This document shows positions 23,801 through 31,014 of a stretch of 36,143 nt of DNA, piece after piece; the stretch's first letter is position 1; the number at the start of each line of letters is the position of its first letter. Below the pieces are notes generated by a model. The model did no database searches. It was not told the origin of the DNA and saw only the letters and a list, made by a program, of their open reading frames with translations. Position numbers and translations under genes: made by a program. Location: assembly GCF_902490045.1 (NCBI RefSeq), contig NZ_CABUCJ010000012.1:1-36143 (forward strand), written 5' to 3'. Origin of the DNA: an uncultured Anaerotruncus sp. Its GTDB lineage: Bacteria > Bacillota > Clostridia > Oscillospirales > Ruminococcaceae.

Positions 23801-26088
23801 TCGATCTGGCCGAGCGGCGTGTACTGGAGCAGCGTCCGGTTCCCCGCCTCGTCCGTGGCGATAATCCGGTTGTTGGCGTCGTCGTATTCGGAGCCACGGA
23901 AGGTGCCGTCCGGGTTGGTCTCCTTCACTTTGCGGCCGATGCCGTCGTACTCCACCGTGGAGGTGCGGCCGTTGCCGTCCGTCGCGGAGGTCTGCCGGCC
24001 ATACCAGTCAAATTCCGCCCTCCGCTTGATGGTTCCCGCCGCATCCGCCGTGTCCGTGGCGGAGATCAGGTTCCCGTCCGCGTCCCTGACGCCGAGGAGC
24101 CGCACCTCGGTGGGGTCGGGGGAGCAGCCGCCGTAGGCGTACTCGGTGACGACACAGTCCGCCGTGGTATCCAGTGGTTCGCCATAATACCGCTTTTCCC
24201 GGATCACCCGGTTCTGTCCGTCGTATTCATACGAGGCGCGCTCCTTGAGGATGTCACCGTCGTAAACCCGTTTTTCCGCCACGAGCTTTTTATCGGCCGT
24301 GAGGGTGTACGCCTCCCGAACAGCGCCCAACGTATTCGCCGTCGTTTTGCCTGTCATGACGCTGTAGGAGAGGTCATAAGTCATGGCGACGTTCTGGTTG
24401 CCGGAGGCGTCCTGCGGATAGCTTTCCGTATACGAGGTGACGTTGTCCTTGGAGTCATAGGCCCAGGTCATCGTCTTGGACATTGCGGCCCCGCTCTGCG
24501 GGTCATATACCGTGTCCGTCTCCGAGACGGGCAGCTTGCGTTTGCCGCGGTTCTCAAACTCATATGTAATCGCCCGCCTGCCCACGAGCTTGGCCGCGCC
24601 GGAGACCACATGATAGGTCTCCTCCGTCGACAGCATGCCGTGCCTGCTCTCGAAGCTGCTGATGACCTTTTTCTCGGTAACGCCGTCCTTGAGGTATTCC
24701 ACCGTGGCGGTTTTCGTATAGTCCGCCCCGAAGCCTTCTACGCCCACCTTTTTGGCCTGCTTGTCCGTCAGGTCCAGCTCTCCCGTCGCATAGCTGTACT
24801 TCTCTTCGTGCAGAGAGACGGACCGGTCTTCAGGACGGGGGAAGTCTTTACGGGTCTGCACGGCGAAGCTGTAGACCGTGCCGTGCATGCAGCTGGGAAG
24901 ATCCCGGCTGATCGATTGGTAGGTATATTCCGTCCGGGCGCCCGAGGGATGCCGGATGGCCGTTAGGGCCTGGTAGGTGATGTCGACGCCGTCGTCCGCC
25001 GACTGGCTGGTTTTCAAAAAGAGCCGGGTATTTCCCACCTTCGGAGTGTATTCGTAAGCGGTGACGCGCTCCGCCCCTTCGTGGATGACGGCGCGTGCGT
25101 CCACGAGCAGGTTGTCCTGCACAGAGTACCTGCAAAGGATATCCCCGGTGTCCTCCTGCTGCCAATAGAGGGTTTTCATATTGCCCGAACCCGATTCCCT
25201 GAGCTTGATGATCCGCCCCATGGTGTCGGTGATCTGACTCAGACGGCCATTCGTATAGCTGAAAGAGATCCTGTTTCCGAACTTGTCTTCCATATACTGA
25301 AGCCGGATATCCTCCTCCGTACCGGAGAAGACGTCCCTGCGGCCGTTGCGGTGGGCCACCACCGTCTGGCTGGCAGAGTAGGAGAAGGTGATGTCCTTTT
25401 CCTCATAGTCCTCCAACTCCCAGACCCTTTTGTCATAGTTGCGGGCGATTGTAATGGAGCGGCCGTCGTCCAGGTGCAGGTACATGGTGCCGCGCAGCTC
25501 GTTGTTGTCCGCCATGATCTCAGTCGGCTCAACGAATTCGATGGAGGGAAAGTTGAACCTCCAGCCGTAACCCAATCCATAAAGCTTGAGAAAATGATCG
25601 TTCGGGCGGGCGATGGTTTTAAGGCGCTTGCCCTTGAGGTCTTCAACATAATAATCGTCCTTCGAGAATCCGTTGCTTTCCCTCTGTTTGTTGACCTCGT
25701 TTGTGCTTTTGAAATACATGTACCGCATCCGCAGTTCTGTGTATTCCCGGACATCCTGACCGTACCAGCTTCCGCCTGTCTTATCCGGGATGGCATACTG
25801 CATGCCCGATGCAGTGGAATCGTAGGAACGCACCACATCGAGATCAAAGCCGTTTCTACCCGGCAGATGGACGTCCGTATAAGAAAGCTGCAAAGCGCCG
25901 TTGTTAAGGGATACCGTCTCGTTGCCCTTGTAGGCAATGCGGTAGGGCGCCTCCACGTATTCGCGCGGGACTGCGTCTATGTACTCGGCGCGGTCGCTTG
26001 CGGCTGCCGCCATGGGAACCGCAGCCTGAGCAGCCGTTTCCTCCGTGAGCTCCGCATTCATGCTGTTGTTATCTTCATAGGTTGTCAT
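20842..26088 (-). CDS. Rhs/YD-repeat polymorphic toxin with type-37-like toxin tip and terminal membrane segment
   Basis: 1748 residues. The ATG at 26088 overlaps the previous stop (ATGA) and has GGGAGGCACAAT upstream; a longer reading is rejected. There is no signal peptide, PAAR or LXG domain. An N-terminal beta domain with DVVRSYDS (DUF6531-like) leads into a long array of YD repeats (e.g. TRYEYDAVGNKT, TVYAYDALDRVL, SYAYDAAGNRTGF) that build the Rhs shell. The core closes at EYFDRETGDYYLRARSYDPRTGRFTAED and NNPLRFEDPSG. The last ~136 residues (20842-21252) are the variable tip. GWIDKNGNVWVPRPDG and AHGGGHWDVNRPDG recall polymorphic toxin type 37, followed by a Pro-rich spacer and a ~30-residue hydrophobic end (WVGVLALGLILLFIMLLWWL). 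Its gene ends the fibre operon. Confidence 0.88.
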   Translation of the reverse strand: MTTYEDNNSMNAELTEETAAQAAVPMAAAASDRAEYIDAVPREYVEAPYRIAYKGNETVSLNNGALQLSYTDVHLPGRNGFDLDVVRSYDSTASGMQYAIPDKTGGSWYGQDVREYTELRMRYMYFKSTNEVNKQRESNGFSKDDYYVEDLKGKRLKTIARPNDHFLKLYGLGYGWRFNFPSIEFVEPTEIMADNNELRGTMYLHLDDGRSITIARNYDKRVWELEDYEEKDITFSYSASQTVVAHRNGRRDVFSGTEEDIRLQYMEDKFGNRISFSYTNGRLSQITDTMGRIIKLRESGSGNMKTLYWQQEDTGDILCRYSVQDNLLVDARAVIHEGAERVTAYEYTPKVGNTRLFLKTSQSADDGVDITYQALTAIRHPSGARTEYTYQSISRDLPSCMHGTVYSFAVQTRKDFPRPEDRSVSLHEEKYSYATGELDLTDKQAKKVGVEGFGADYTKTATVEYLKDGVTEKKVISSFESRHGMLSTEETYHVVSGAAKLVGRRAITYEFENRGKRKLPVSETDTVYDPQSGAAMSKTMTWAYDSKDNVTSYTESYPQDASGNQNVAMTYDLSYSVMTGKTTANTLGAVREAYTLTADKKLVAEKRVYDGDILKERASYEYDGQNRVIREKRYYGEPLDTTADCVVTEYAYGGCSPDPTEVRLLGVRDADGNLISATDTADAAGTIKRRAEFDWYGRQTSATDGNGRTSTVEYDGIGRKVKETNPDGTFRGSEYDDANNRIIATDEAGNRTLLQYTPLGQIERESLLDGEAEIPVASFAYDHLERMTEQAAYGGDGAIKNRTAQTYDLYGNVISKTVTDAADTELYKETAVYEPVVESRYSRVTKTVDGDAAAPSVITQTTSDQLGRVVEERVKGPVDSVNVHGYDKLGNRISTIDPNGNVTTWEYDHVGRVVKETNAAGKTTLAAYDALGNKVSATDTKGNVTRFAYDAAGRLLRQESPFEGDACAVSRYFYDAAGNVLRQEVLCSAPGETETWRRTEYRYDDRNRVIDTILFETDGSGNRTRYEYDAVGNKTVMYSGVLGDSLDGAAKTTCEYNRFGKVTKMVDPRSNALPADDPLYLVETNAYDAVGRLVSKTDRNGVTTVYAYDALDRVLSETATVDGTVESITHSYTRTGQNLSDVNGTLTVTNRYDAQGWLVEQVESDGVVKSYAYDAAGNRTGFTLTRNGVTEISLSYAYDSLNRLAEVKKGGTVIARYAYDDNGNRASLEYPESGLATAYAYNAANLVTTLENKRGDRTVSSFSYTYYLDGNQKSRTEADGRVTSYVYDSMGRLAQESEAEGNTIAYSYDRFSNRSTMTVTGGETYTTTYSYHPNNWLLAEEKREKDTVETFRYRYDGNGNQVYREWSKTGPDDGTAPRVGYVPNGFRRDIATLEIRGYNGFNQMVSLYADGERTAYTYRPDGLRYGKTYGSGADATGVIHLWDGQNIAGEIGAAGNVVARYLRGANLIAREQDGAAQYYLFNAHGDVTQRLDALGNQLKNYRYDAFGNEENPEPLDVNPFRYCGEYFDRETGDYYLRARSYDPRTGRFTAEDPILARKMNIFDPYGNYQDIELTGGVFNDIENGLFIIEDSLSHNLYPYCINNPLRFEDPSGCAVDKKTPPTEKDGYVAPKGGPKEGKTKSGERGWIDKNGNVWVPRPDGTPQAHGGGHWDVNRPDGKGYVNRYPGGHERPGAGKAPNLPEIPVPAPAQNTPYMDPDIWVGVLALGLILLFIMLLWWLASSFAILIAI
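21434..21909 (-). repeat. Rhs core repeat, copy 1 (inside the main Rhs gene)
   Basis: Encodes the end of the YD-repeat core from RGYNGFNQMVSL to YDPRTGRFTAED, just before the variable tip. Partner copies lie at 18946-19409 and 17403-17649, in the same orientation. The junction at RFTAED is where the main and displaced genes cease to match. Confidence 0.9.
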
Positions 26089-26651
26089 ATTGTGCCTCCC
26101 TTCAGGGCAAAGGTCTGTTCTCCCGTGTTCTGTGCGCGAAATCCAAGCAGGGTGATGATGCCTGTCCACGGCGATTCTGAAACGATGGGGAAGTGCAGCT
26201 TGAGCTCCCCGCTTTCATGTGACGCCACCATTGGGGTAAGGCCGCCGTTCACCCTGAGTCCGATTCCCTCCTGCGGGAAGCCCTCCCAGGATGCCGCCGC
26301 GGGGTCATAGACGATGACGAAGGTGACGCCCTTCGCCGCCGGCACGTTCAGGGCGTTTATCTGCAAAACGAGCGCGTCCCCCTCCGCCATGGAAACCATG
26401 AGGGAATCCTCCCAGTTGCCGCCGGGGATCAGCTCCTGCCACTCCTGCCAGGAAAGCTGCTCGTCTGTCAGCATCTGCCATTCCAGTTCCGCCTTTGCAA
26501 TGTCCTCCCAGGTGTAGCCCGCACTCGGGTCCGGGTCCGGACGGGGCTGACAGACCTCCAACTCCGCCCAGCTCTTACCCGATAATGCAAGCTCGCTCCA
26601 TGTAAATGTGCATTGGTCCCAAGCACATCCATCCGTCTTTTGCGGACTCAT
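26085..26651 (-). CDS. Tryptophan-motif protein with cohesin-like C-terminal half
   Basis: 188 residues; the ATG at 26651 follows AAAGGAGACAAAAT. The N-terminal ~95 residues carry a loose repeat of the form (T/S)W-x-[ED]-[LI]: FTWSELALSG, KSWAELEV, YTWEDIAKAE, LSWQEWQEL. The C-terminal ~95 residues look like a beta sandwich (DALVLQINALNVPAAKGVTFVIVYDP ... ITLLGFRAQNTGEQTF), similar in pattern to cohesin domains. No signal peptide. Its stop overlaps the Rhs start, so the two are translationally coupled and probably act together, for example as an adaptor between fibre and Rhs. That role is inferred. Confidence 0.7.
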   Translation of the reverse strand: MSPQKTDGCAWDQCTFTWSELALSGKSWAELEVCQPRPDPDPSAGYTWEDIAKAELEWQMLTDEQLSWQEWQELIPGGNWEDSLMVSMAEGDALVLQINALNVPAAKGVTFVIVYDPAAASWEGFPQEGIGLRVNGGLTPMVASHESGELKLHFPIVSESPWTGIITLLGFRAQNTGEQTFALKGGTI

Positions 26652-26668
26652 ATTTTGTCTCCTTTCAA

Positions 26669-26695
26669 GGGGAGCCGCCGCAGAGGCGGCCCCCC
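26669..26695 (-). promoter_or_regulatory. Intra-operon hairpin before the tryptophan-motif gene
   Basis: Stem GGGG-GCCGCC / GGCGGC-CCCC around GCAGA, between the stop at 26708 and the start at 26651. No T run; it may tune read-through from the fibre genes into the Rhs part. Confidence 0.4.
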
Positions 26696-26707
26696 AATTA
26701 AGTGTCC

Positions 26708-26905
26708 TTATTCCTGCGGATCTCCGCTTTCTTCAATAAACGCCTTGATGTCGTCCTCGCTGCCGATCAGGTTGTAACGGATTTCCCCGTCCACCTCAAT
26801 GAACCAAAGCGGCTTGTCCACTGTCCATCCGAAGGCCCGGATAATCGTTTCCGGAGCGGCGCCGTTGACTGTCTGCGTCCCGTCAAACTTAAAATATGTA
26901 TACAT
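26708..26905 (-). CDS. Small acidic protein of the fibre operon
   Basis: 65 residues; the ATG at 26905 is placed by GAGGTGAAGAAA, which overlaps the stop of the gene before. It reads as a tiny beta-alpha protein (YTYFKFDGTQTVNG; LWFIEVDGEIRYNLIGSEDDIKAFIEE). No family recognised. Coupled to its upstream neighbour, it may be a chaperone or adaptor of the structural proteins around it. Confidence 0.6.
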   Translation of the reverse strand: MYTYFKFDGTQTVNGAAPETIIRAFGWTVDKPLWFIEVDGEIRYNLIGSEDDIKAFIEESGDPQE

Positions 26906-26915
26906 TTTCTTCACC

Positions 26916-28142
26916 TCAATTTTCGATCAGTAGATATTTGTCCGTCTGGTTGTTGTCATACTCACCGATGTGTATTTCAATATCGGAGATCGCCTCCTGC
27001 TGCCCGGGGGTAATCTCCAAAGTACTGCCGTCAAGCTTATGCAGCGTAATCGGGTCCGGAGCGCTGTATTTCTGCCCCTTGAAAATTTTCCACACCAGAG
27101 GGCCGTCCGGTTTCACAGTCAAGTCATAATCCAGCGAGAACAGACGCTGGCCGTCGCAGTACCACAGCTTACCGTTGCAATAGTTGCACCCATAGGCCTG
27201 CGCGGCCGGAAAGCTTCCGCTATTTGAGACCGGGACCGCACCAAACAGGCTCTCATCACTGGTTTCTCCAGTGAATAAATCGAAGGTAAAGAGTTTGCTT
27301 CCCTGTAGGCCAAATACCTTATCATCCGTCTGTACAATGGTAGCGGCAGATGTATAATCATTGCTGGGATGCCCTTGCAGTTTGGTATAAACGGTTTCTG
27401 TCGCATTAAAAACGCCGCCGCTGGGGGACGCGTTCCTGGGCGTGGTAAAGCTCCAGGGGTTGCCGGAAATGCGGCCCATATTGCAGACAAATTTGACTGT
27501 GTCCTCGTTGAAATCGATCAGGCATCCTTTGCCCTGATAATTGGATAAAGAAAAAGAGTCCTTATTACGGTAGAGAAGCGTCCAGGTATTTGATGCCACA
27601 TCGTAAGCGGTCAATTCGTAGCCATAAGAAGAGCCATTGGAATAATACCGGATAGGAATTGCCGCATAGATTTTGTTATAAGTACGGTCGTAGCGCATTA
27701 CCGGAAGGACGTATGACAAATCGTTGTAGAAAGAACCGCTGAAGGGCGGCGAACTTAGCTTGGTAACCTGCCCGGATGCCAGATCCAGCACGCTAAAATA
27801 GCCCCCAGAACCGGAGAGCAGGAACGCGCGCTGGTCGACGATAATGGGAATGAATCGCATGCTGTCGCTATAATTTCCAGCCATAGAGATTTTTTCTCCC
27901 TGTGTTTTGGTGATTCTATTGTAGGTAAGCATGTTATTGCCCACCTGCACGTATACAGTGTCTCCCCAGGTAAGCGACATATTGTAGCCGTAGCTGGTCC
28001 AGCCCGTCAGGCTCATGGTCAACTCCTGCATAAAGCTGGAAGATTGTCCGCTCAGTGTGCTGCGCGGCAGTTTTACCTGCTGCATCATGCGGCCCACGCC
28101 GCTTCCGCCGCGGTTTCCAACAGAATTGCTCCAAGTATCCAT
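26916..28142 (-). CDS. Beta-propeller-like structural or binding protein
   Basis: 408 residues; the ATG at 28142 directly abuts the preceding TAA and has AAGGTGGAT upstream. Repeating blades of about 45-60 residues are visible with aromatic and Gly/Ser/Asp-rich turns (YVQVGNNMLTYNRITK; YFSVLDLASGQVTKLSSPP; YELTAYDVASNTWTLLYR; LFTFDLFTGETSDESLF; LFSLDYDLTVKPDGP), as in Kelch-type propellers. No signal peptide. Within the fibre operon it is likely a receptor-binding or distal structural part; enzymatic function is not suggested. Confidence 0.7.
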   Translation of the reverse strand: MDTWSNSVGNRGGSGVGRMMQQVKLPRSTLSGQSSSFMQELTMSLTGWTSYGYNMSLTWGDTVYVQVGNNMLTYNRITKTQGEKISMAGNYSDSMRFIPIIVDQRAFLLSGSGGYFSVLDLASGQVTKLSSPPFSGSFYNDLSYVLPVMRYDRTYNKIYAAIPIRYYSNGSSYGYELTAYDVASNTWTLLYRNKDSFSLSNYQGKGCLIDFNEDTVKFVCNMGRISGNPWSFTTPRNASPSGGVFNATETVYTKLQGHPSNDYTSAATIVQTDDKVFGLQGSKLFTFDLFTGETSDESLFGAVPVSNSGSFPAAQAYGCNYCNGKLWYCDGQRLFSLDYDLTVKPDGPLVWKIFKGQKYSAPDPITLHKLDGSTLEITPGQQEAISDIEIHIGEYDNNQTDKYLLIEN

Positions 28143-29021
28143 TTACATATCCACCTTTCTGATTTCAATTTGTGCGGTAAGATCCGCTGTAGGCGCAGCC
28201 TTCAATGCATATGCGGTCGCTGCACCACCATAGTTGCGTAGAATGATCACGCTTCCGTCCGCTTCGAGCCTGCTCAGATACGCCGCCGGGAAAGTCAGCT
28301 CCAGAACGGTTCCGTCAACAATCCGGCTGTCGGAAATTGGCTGCGTCCACCAACCCTGGTCCGGATCTCCCGTCCAGTCTACTGCGGCGAGCGTCACCGT
28401 AATGACTTGGGAAGCACCGGGTTCACCTTTCGGCCCCTGGGGACCTACCTCGCCTCGCGGTCCTGTTTCGCCTCGCGGCCCCACGGGGCCGGCCGGGCCT
28501 TGAATTCCCTGCGTTCCCTGGGGACCCTCTTTACCTTCCGGGCCCTGCGGCCCGGCTTCGCCCTGTGGGCCCTGCGGCCCCTGCAAAGCTCCCACGCTCA
28601 CCCATGCATTCCGATCCGCGGACCAGACATAGATTTCATTTTTCGCAGCGGTCCCCACCGCGTATGCTTCGCCGCTGTTGCCTGTCGCGTGAGCCTGAGC
28701 AAGAGCCGCTACGGTTTCGAACAGTCCGAGAATCTTCAACCCCGCGCCCGGTTCCCCCTGCGGGCCATCCGGGCCGGCCGGCCCCCTGGTTCCCTGCGGG
28801 CCGGTTTCTCCCTGCGCCTTCTGGTTGGATTTGGAGTAATCCTGCAGATTCTGATCCCAAATATACCAGTAGCCGTCCGCACCGATGTATGGAGTCCTGG
28901 TCAGGTGGCCAACCATCGCATCCAACAGCTGGTTATCCCGGTTAAAATCGGCCATGTCGGGTTTGTCGGTCCCGACCCACTGGTTTAAACCCGTATTCGG
29001 AAATTTATTTGTACTTGCCAT
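28143..29021 (-). CDS. Collagen-like phage-tail-fibre-type protein (copy B)
   Basis: 292 residues. The ATG at 29021-29019 follows AAAGGAGGACAAAA; the longer reading upstream is a shadow of the glycine-rich gene. The N-terminal ~75 residues (STNKFPNTGLNQWVGTDKP; DGYWYIWDQNLQDYSKS) closely resemble copy A at 31015-32013. Two blocks of Gly-X-Y collagen repeats (GETGPQGTRGPAGPDGPQG; GPQGPQGEAGPQGPEGKEG...) flank a small domain (ILGLFETVAALAQAHATG ... YVWSADRNAWVSVG). The C-terminal domain is unlike that of copy A. The build is that of phage side fibres of Gram-positive phages, with the C-terminus likely the binding head. Confidence 0.8.
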   Translation of the reverse strand: MASTNKFPNTGLNQWVGTDKPDMADFNRDNQLLDAMVGHLTRTPYIGADGYWYIWDQNLQDYSKSNQKAQGETGPQGTRGPAGPDGPQGEPGAGLKILGLFETVAALAQAHATGNSGEAYAVGTAAKNEIYVWSADRNAWVSVGALQGPQGPQGEAGPQGPEGKEGPQGTQGIQGPAGPVGPRGETGPRGEVGPQGPKGEPGASQVITVTLAAVDWTGDPDQGWWTQPISDSRIVDGTVLELTFPAAYLSRLEADGSVIILRNYGGAATAYALKAAPTADLTAQIEIRKVDM

Positions 29022-29046
29022 TTTTGTCCTCCTTTTCGCTATAATT

Positions 29047-29937
29047 CTATTGAATTGTCTGCTTAACATGATGATTGCGGATGATGACGATGCCCTGACC
29101 GCCCGCGCCGCCGGCTGATATGGCGCTTGTAGTGCTGTAATTGGCGTATCCACCGCCACCACCTCCGCCGCCATAGTTTCCACCGCCTCCGCCTCCGCCG
29201 CCTTTGGAGTTGTAACCCGAAATACTGGCGCCACCGCCGCCTTTTCCTCCCTTTCCGGCCATATTCGATCCGGGCCGGCCGTCCCCGTAATCGTTGGAAT
29301 CATTTCCCCCTTTTCCGCCAGATGCGCCGCCTGTGCCACCTGCTTTAAGTGACGGAGTGCCACCGGAACGACCTGCGCCACTGCCGCCGCCAGCATAGTC
29401 TTCACCGTCCGCCTCTCCGAATTCGCGCGTGGTGACCCCCTGTCCAGGATTTCCGTCGGACGCGCCGTCATTTCCAATGCCTTCCTTAAGCGAGCCGTTG
29501 CCGCCTTTATTTCCTCCATCACCGCCAATCTGATTTTTTGCGCCGCTTCCTCCTTCCGCCGAATATGCAAACGCGGATGTTATACCGCCGTTTTGCCCGG
29601 CTGCTCCGCCGGCTCCAATGGCAATATCGTAGGGAACGTCTTTTTCGATCTGGGCGAAATATGTTTCCGTATAGCCACCACCGCCACCGCCGCCCGAATA
29701 ATAGGCTGTTTTGTTCCCACTGGCTCCACCGCCACCGCCTCCGACGAGAAAGGCATCGATCATCATGCGGTCCGGAGAAAGCAGGGTAAAGGTTCCCGAG
29801 GTCAGGAAGCGGATTTTCCACCCGATCCCCTCCTCGACGATGGTTTCGGACTGTCCCGTGTAGGTAAACTGCGGCACGTCGACCCAGCCGCCGGGGAAGG
29901 ACGAACCTCCCCCGGATAAAAAGCAACTTGTCAGCAT
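29047..29937 (-). CDS. Glycine-rich fibre protein (copy B)
   Basis: 296 residues; the ATG at 29937 follows AGGAGGTGATCAATT. A short N-terminal domain (FTYTGQSETIVEEGIGWKI; FLTSGTFTLLSPDRM) leads into IDAFLVGGGGGGASG. The remainder is glycine-rich with short polar spacers and ends in GGAGGQGIVIIRNH. This is the pattern of glycine-rich phage adhesin/tail-fibre domains built from polyglycine helices. Copy A (30174-31010) has the same frame, start and end, but different glycine spacers. The repeats can vary fast, so host or surface recognition is a reasonable guess. Confidence 0.78.
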   Translation of the reverse strand: MLTSCFLSGGGSSFPGGWVDVPQFTYTGQSETIVEEGIGWKIRFLTSGTFTLLSPDRMMIDAFLVGGGGGGASGNKTAYYSGGGGGGGYTETYFAQIEKDVPYDIAIGAGGAAGQNGGITSAFAYSAEGGSGAKNQIGGDGGNKGGNGSLKEGIGNDGASDGNPGQGVTTREFGEADGEDYAGGGSGAGRSGGTPSLKAGGTGGASGGKGGNDSNDYGDGRPGSNMAGKGGKGGGGASISGYNSKGGGGGGGGNYGGGGGGGGYANYSTTSAISAGGAGGQGIVIIRNHHVKQTIQ

Positions 29938-29943
29938 AATTGA

Positions 29944-30177
29944 TCACCTCCTGAAGATTCTTTTCAAAATCCCTTGTGATTCTGACGTAGAAAGATTCGA
30001 ATTGACTGAGGATAATACCTCCGTACCGTTCCGCCAGAACCTGCCGTCCCGATATTCGTCGCCGATCCCGACCGGCTTGTCTCCCACGGGAACCGCGTCC
30101 GGGAAATCGGATGTGTTATATGGCGCGATGACGATCACGTTCACCACCACGCCGTTTTGAATAATCGCGTAATTCAT
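29944..30177 (-). CDS. Small phage-type protein between the two glycine-rich fibres
   Basis: 77 residues. Its ATG overlaps the stop of the upstream gene (ATGA), with AGGGAGGTAACTTC in front. The start MNYAIIQNGVVVNVIVIAP and the phrase DAVPVGDKPVGIGDEYRDG are familiar from small proteins next to tail-fibre genes in phages of Gram-positive bacteria, often annotated as tail-associated or fibre-assembly proteins. Its place between two fibre genes supports a structural or chaperone role. Confidence 0.7.
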   Translation of the reverse strand: MNYAIIQNGVVVNVIVIAPYNTSDFPDAVPVGDKPVGIGDEYRDGRFWRNGTEVLSSVNSNLSTSESQGILKRIFRR

Positions 30178-31010
30178 GAAGTTACCTCCCTGTGATTTCG
30201 AATGATGACGATTCCCTGATAACCATTCCCACCAATAGAATAGTCCGTACTGGGCGTATCGGCACCACCGCCGCCGCCACCGCCAAAAAAGGTCCCGTTT
30301 CCTGCTGCGGCATTACCCGGCCCACCGTCTCCGCCGCCGATACCACCTTTTCCAACACCGACTCCATAGGAATTGGCGCCACCGCCGCCACCGCCGGAGT
30401 AGATCGCTCCATCAGCCTCTCCGAATTCCCGCGTGGTCATATGCTGTCCAGCGCCGCCCATACTCCCTGTAGCACTGGATTCACCGTCGCTTCCATCAGT
30501 ACCTCCATCGTATCCGATTGCTGTATGCCCGGGTTCTGCACCGGCGCCTCCTCCGGAGCCTCCGGCACCTCCAGTTTCACCTTTTCCTGTGGTGGATGTG
30601 CCATATCCGCCGAGCTTCCCACCCCCTGCCGTCTGGCCGAAAGCCGTGGTTGCGCCTCCGTCTGACCCTTGGCCCGCTCTGTACGCGCCCCAGCCGAAAC
30701 TACCAATTTCAATGGAATAGGTGGTCCCAGCGGAAATGGTTATTTTTCTTGCGGTTCTTGTGTACCCACCACCACCGCCGCCACCGCCTCCGTTGTTCCC
30801 ATGGATTCCACCGCCCCCGCCACCGCCAACGAGAAAAATATCTGCGTCTGTTTTGCTTGGGGATAGCATTTGAAAAACTCCGCTGGTCAAAAATCGGATC
30901 TTCCATCCTTTCCCCTCTTCTGTAATGAGTTCGCATTGTCCGGTATAAGTAAATTCCGGTGGGTTTAATATGCCTTTTGTTACGCCACAGGGCAGATTTG
31001 TGCTCAGCAT
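30174..31010 (-). CDS. Glycine-rich fibre protein (copy A)
   Basis: 278 residues from the ATG at 31010, with GGGGTGAAGAA upstream, 4 bases after the previous stop. Same plan as copy B: FTYTGQCELITEEGKGWKI, FLTSGVFQMLSPSK, then DIFLVGGGGGGGIHG and a long glycine-rich region with repeated GGxGGG motifs, ending NGYQGIVIIRNH. The phrase TTREFGEADG is shared by both copies near the middle. The glycine region differs in order and spacer residues, which suggests duplication followed by divergence or shuffling of the recognition part. Confidence 0.78.
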   Translation of the reverse strand: MLSTNLPCGVTKGILNPPEFTYTGQCELITEEGKGWKIRFLTSGVFQMLSPSKTDADIFLVGGGGGGGIHGNNGGGGGGGGGYTRTARKITISAGTTYSIEIGSFGWGAYRAGQGSDGGATTAFGQTAGGGKLGGYGTSTTGKGETGGAGGSGGGAGAEPGHTAIGYDGGTDGSDGESSATGSMGGAGQHMTTREFGEADGAIYSGGGGGGANSYGVGVGKGGIGGGDGGPGNAAAGNGTFFGGGGGGGADTPSTDYSIGGNGYQGIVIIRNHREVTS

Positions 31011-31014
31011 TTCT

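Noticed and set aside
21637..24966. Long plus-strand frames inside the Rhs gene
   Set aside because: Antisense to YD repeats; the repetitive codons produce Val/Gly/Arg-rich shadows.
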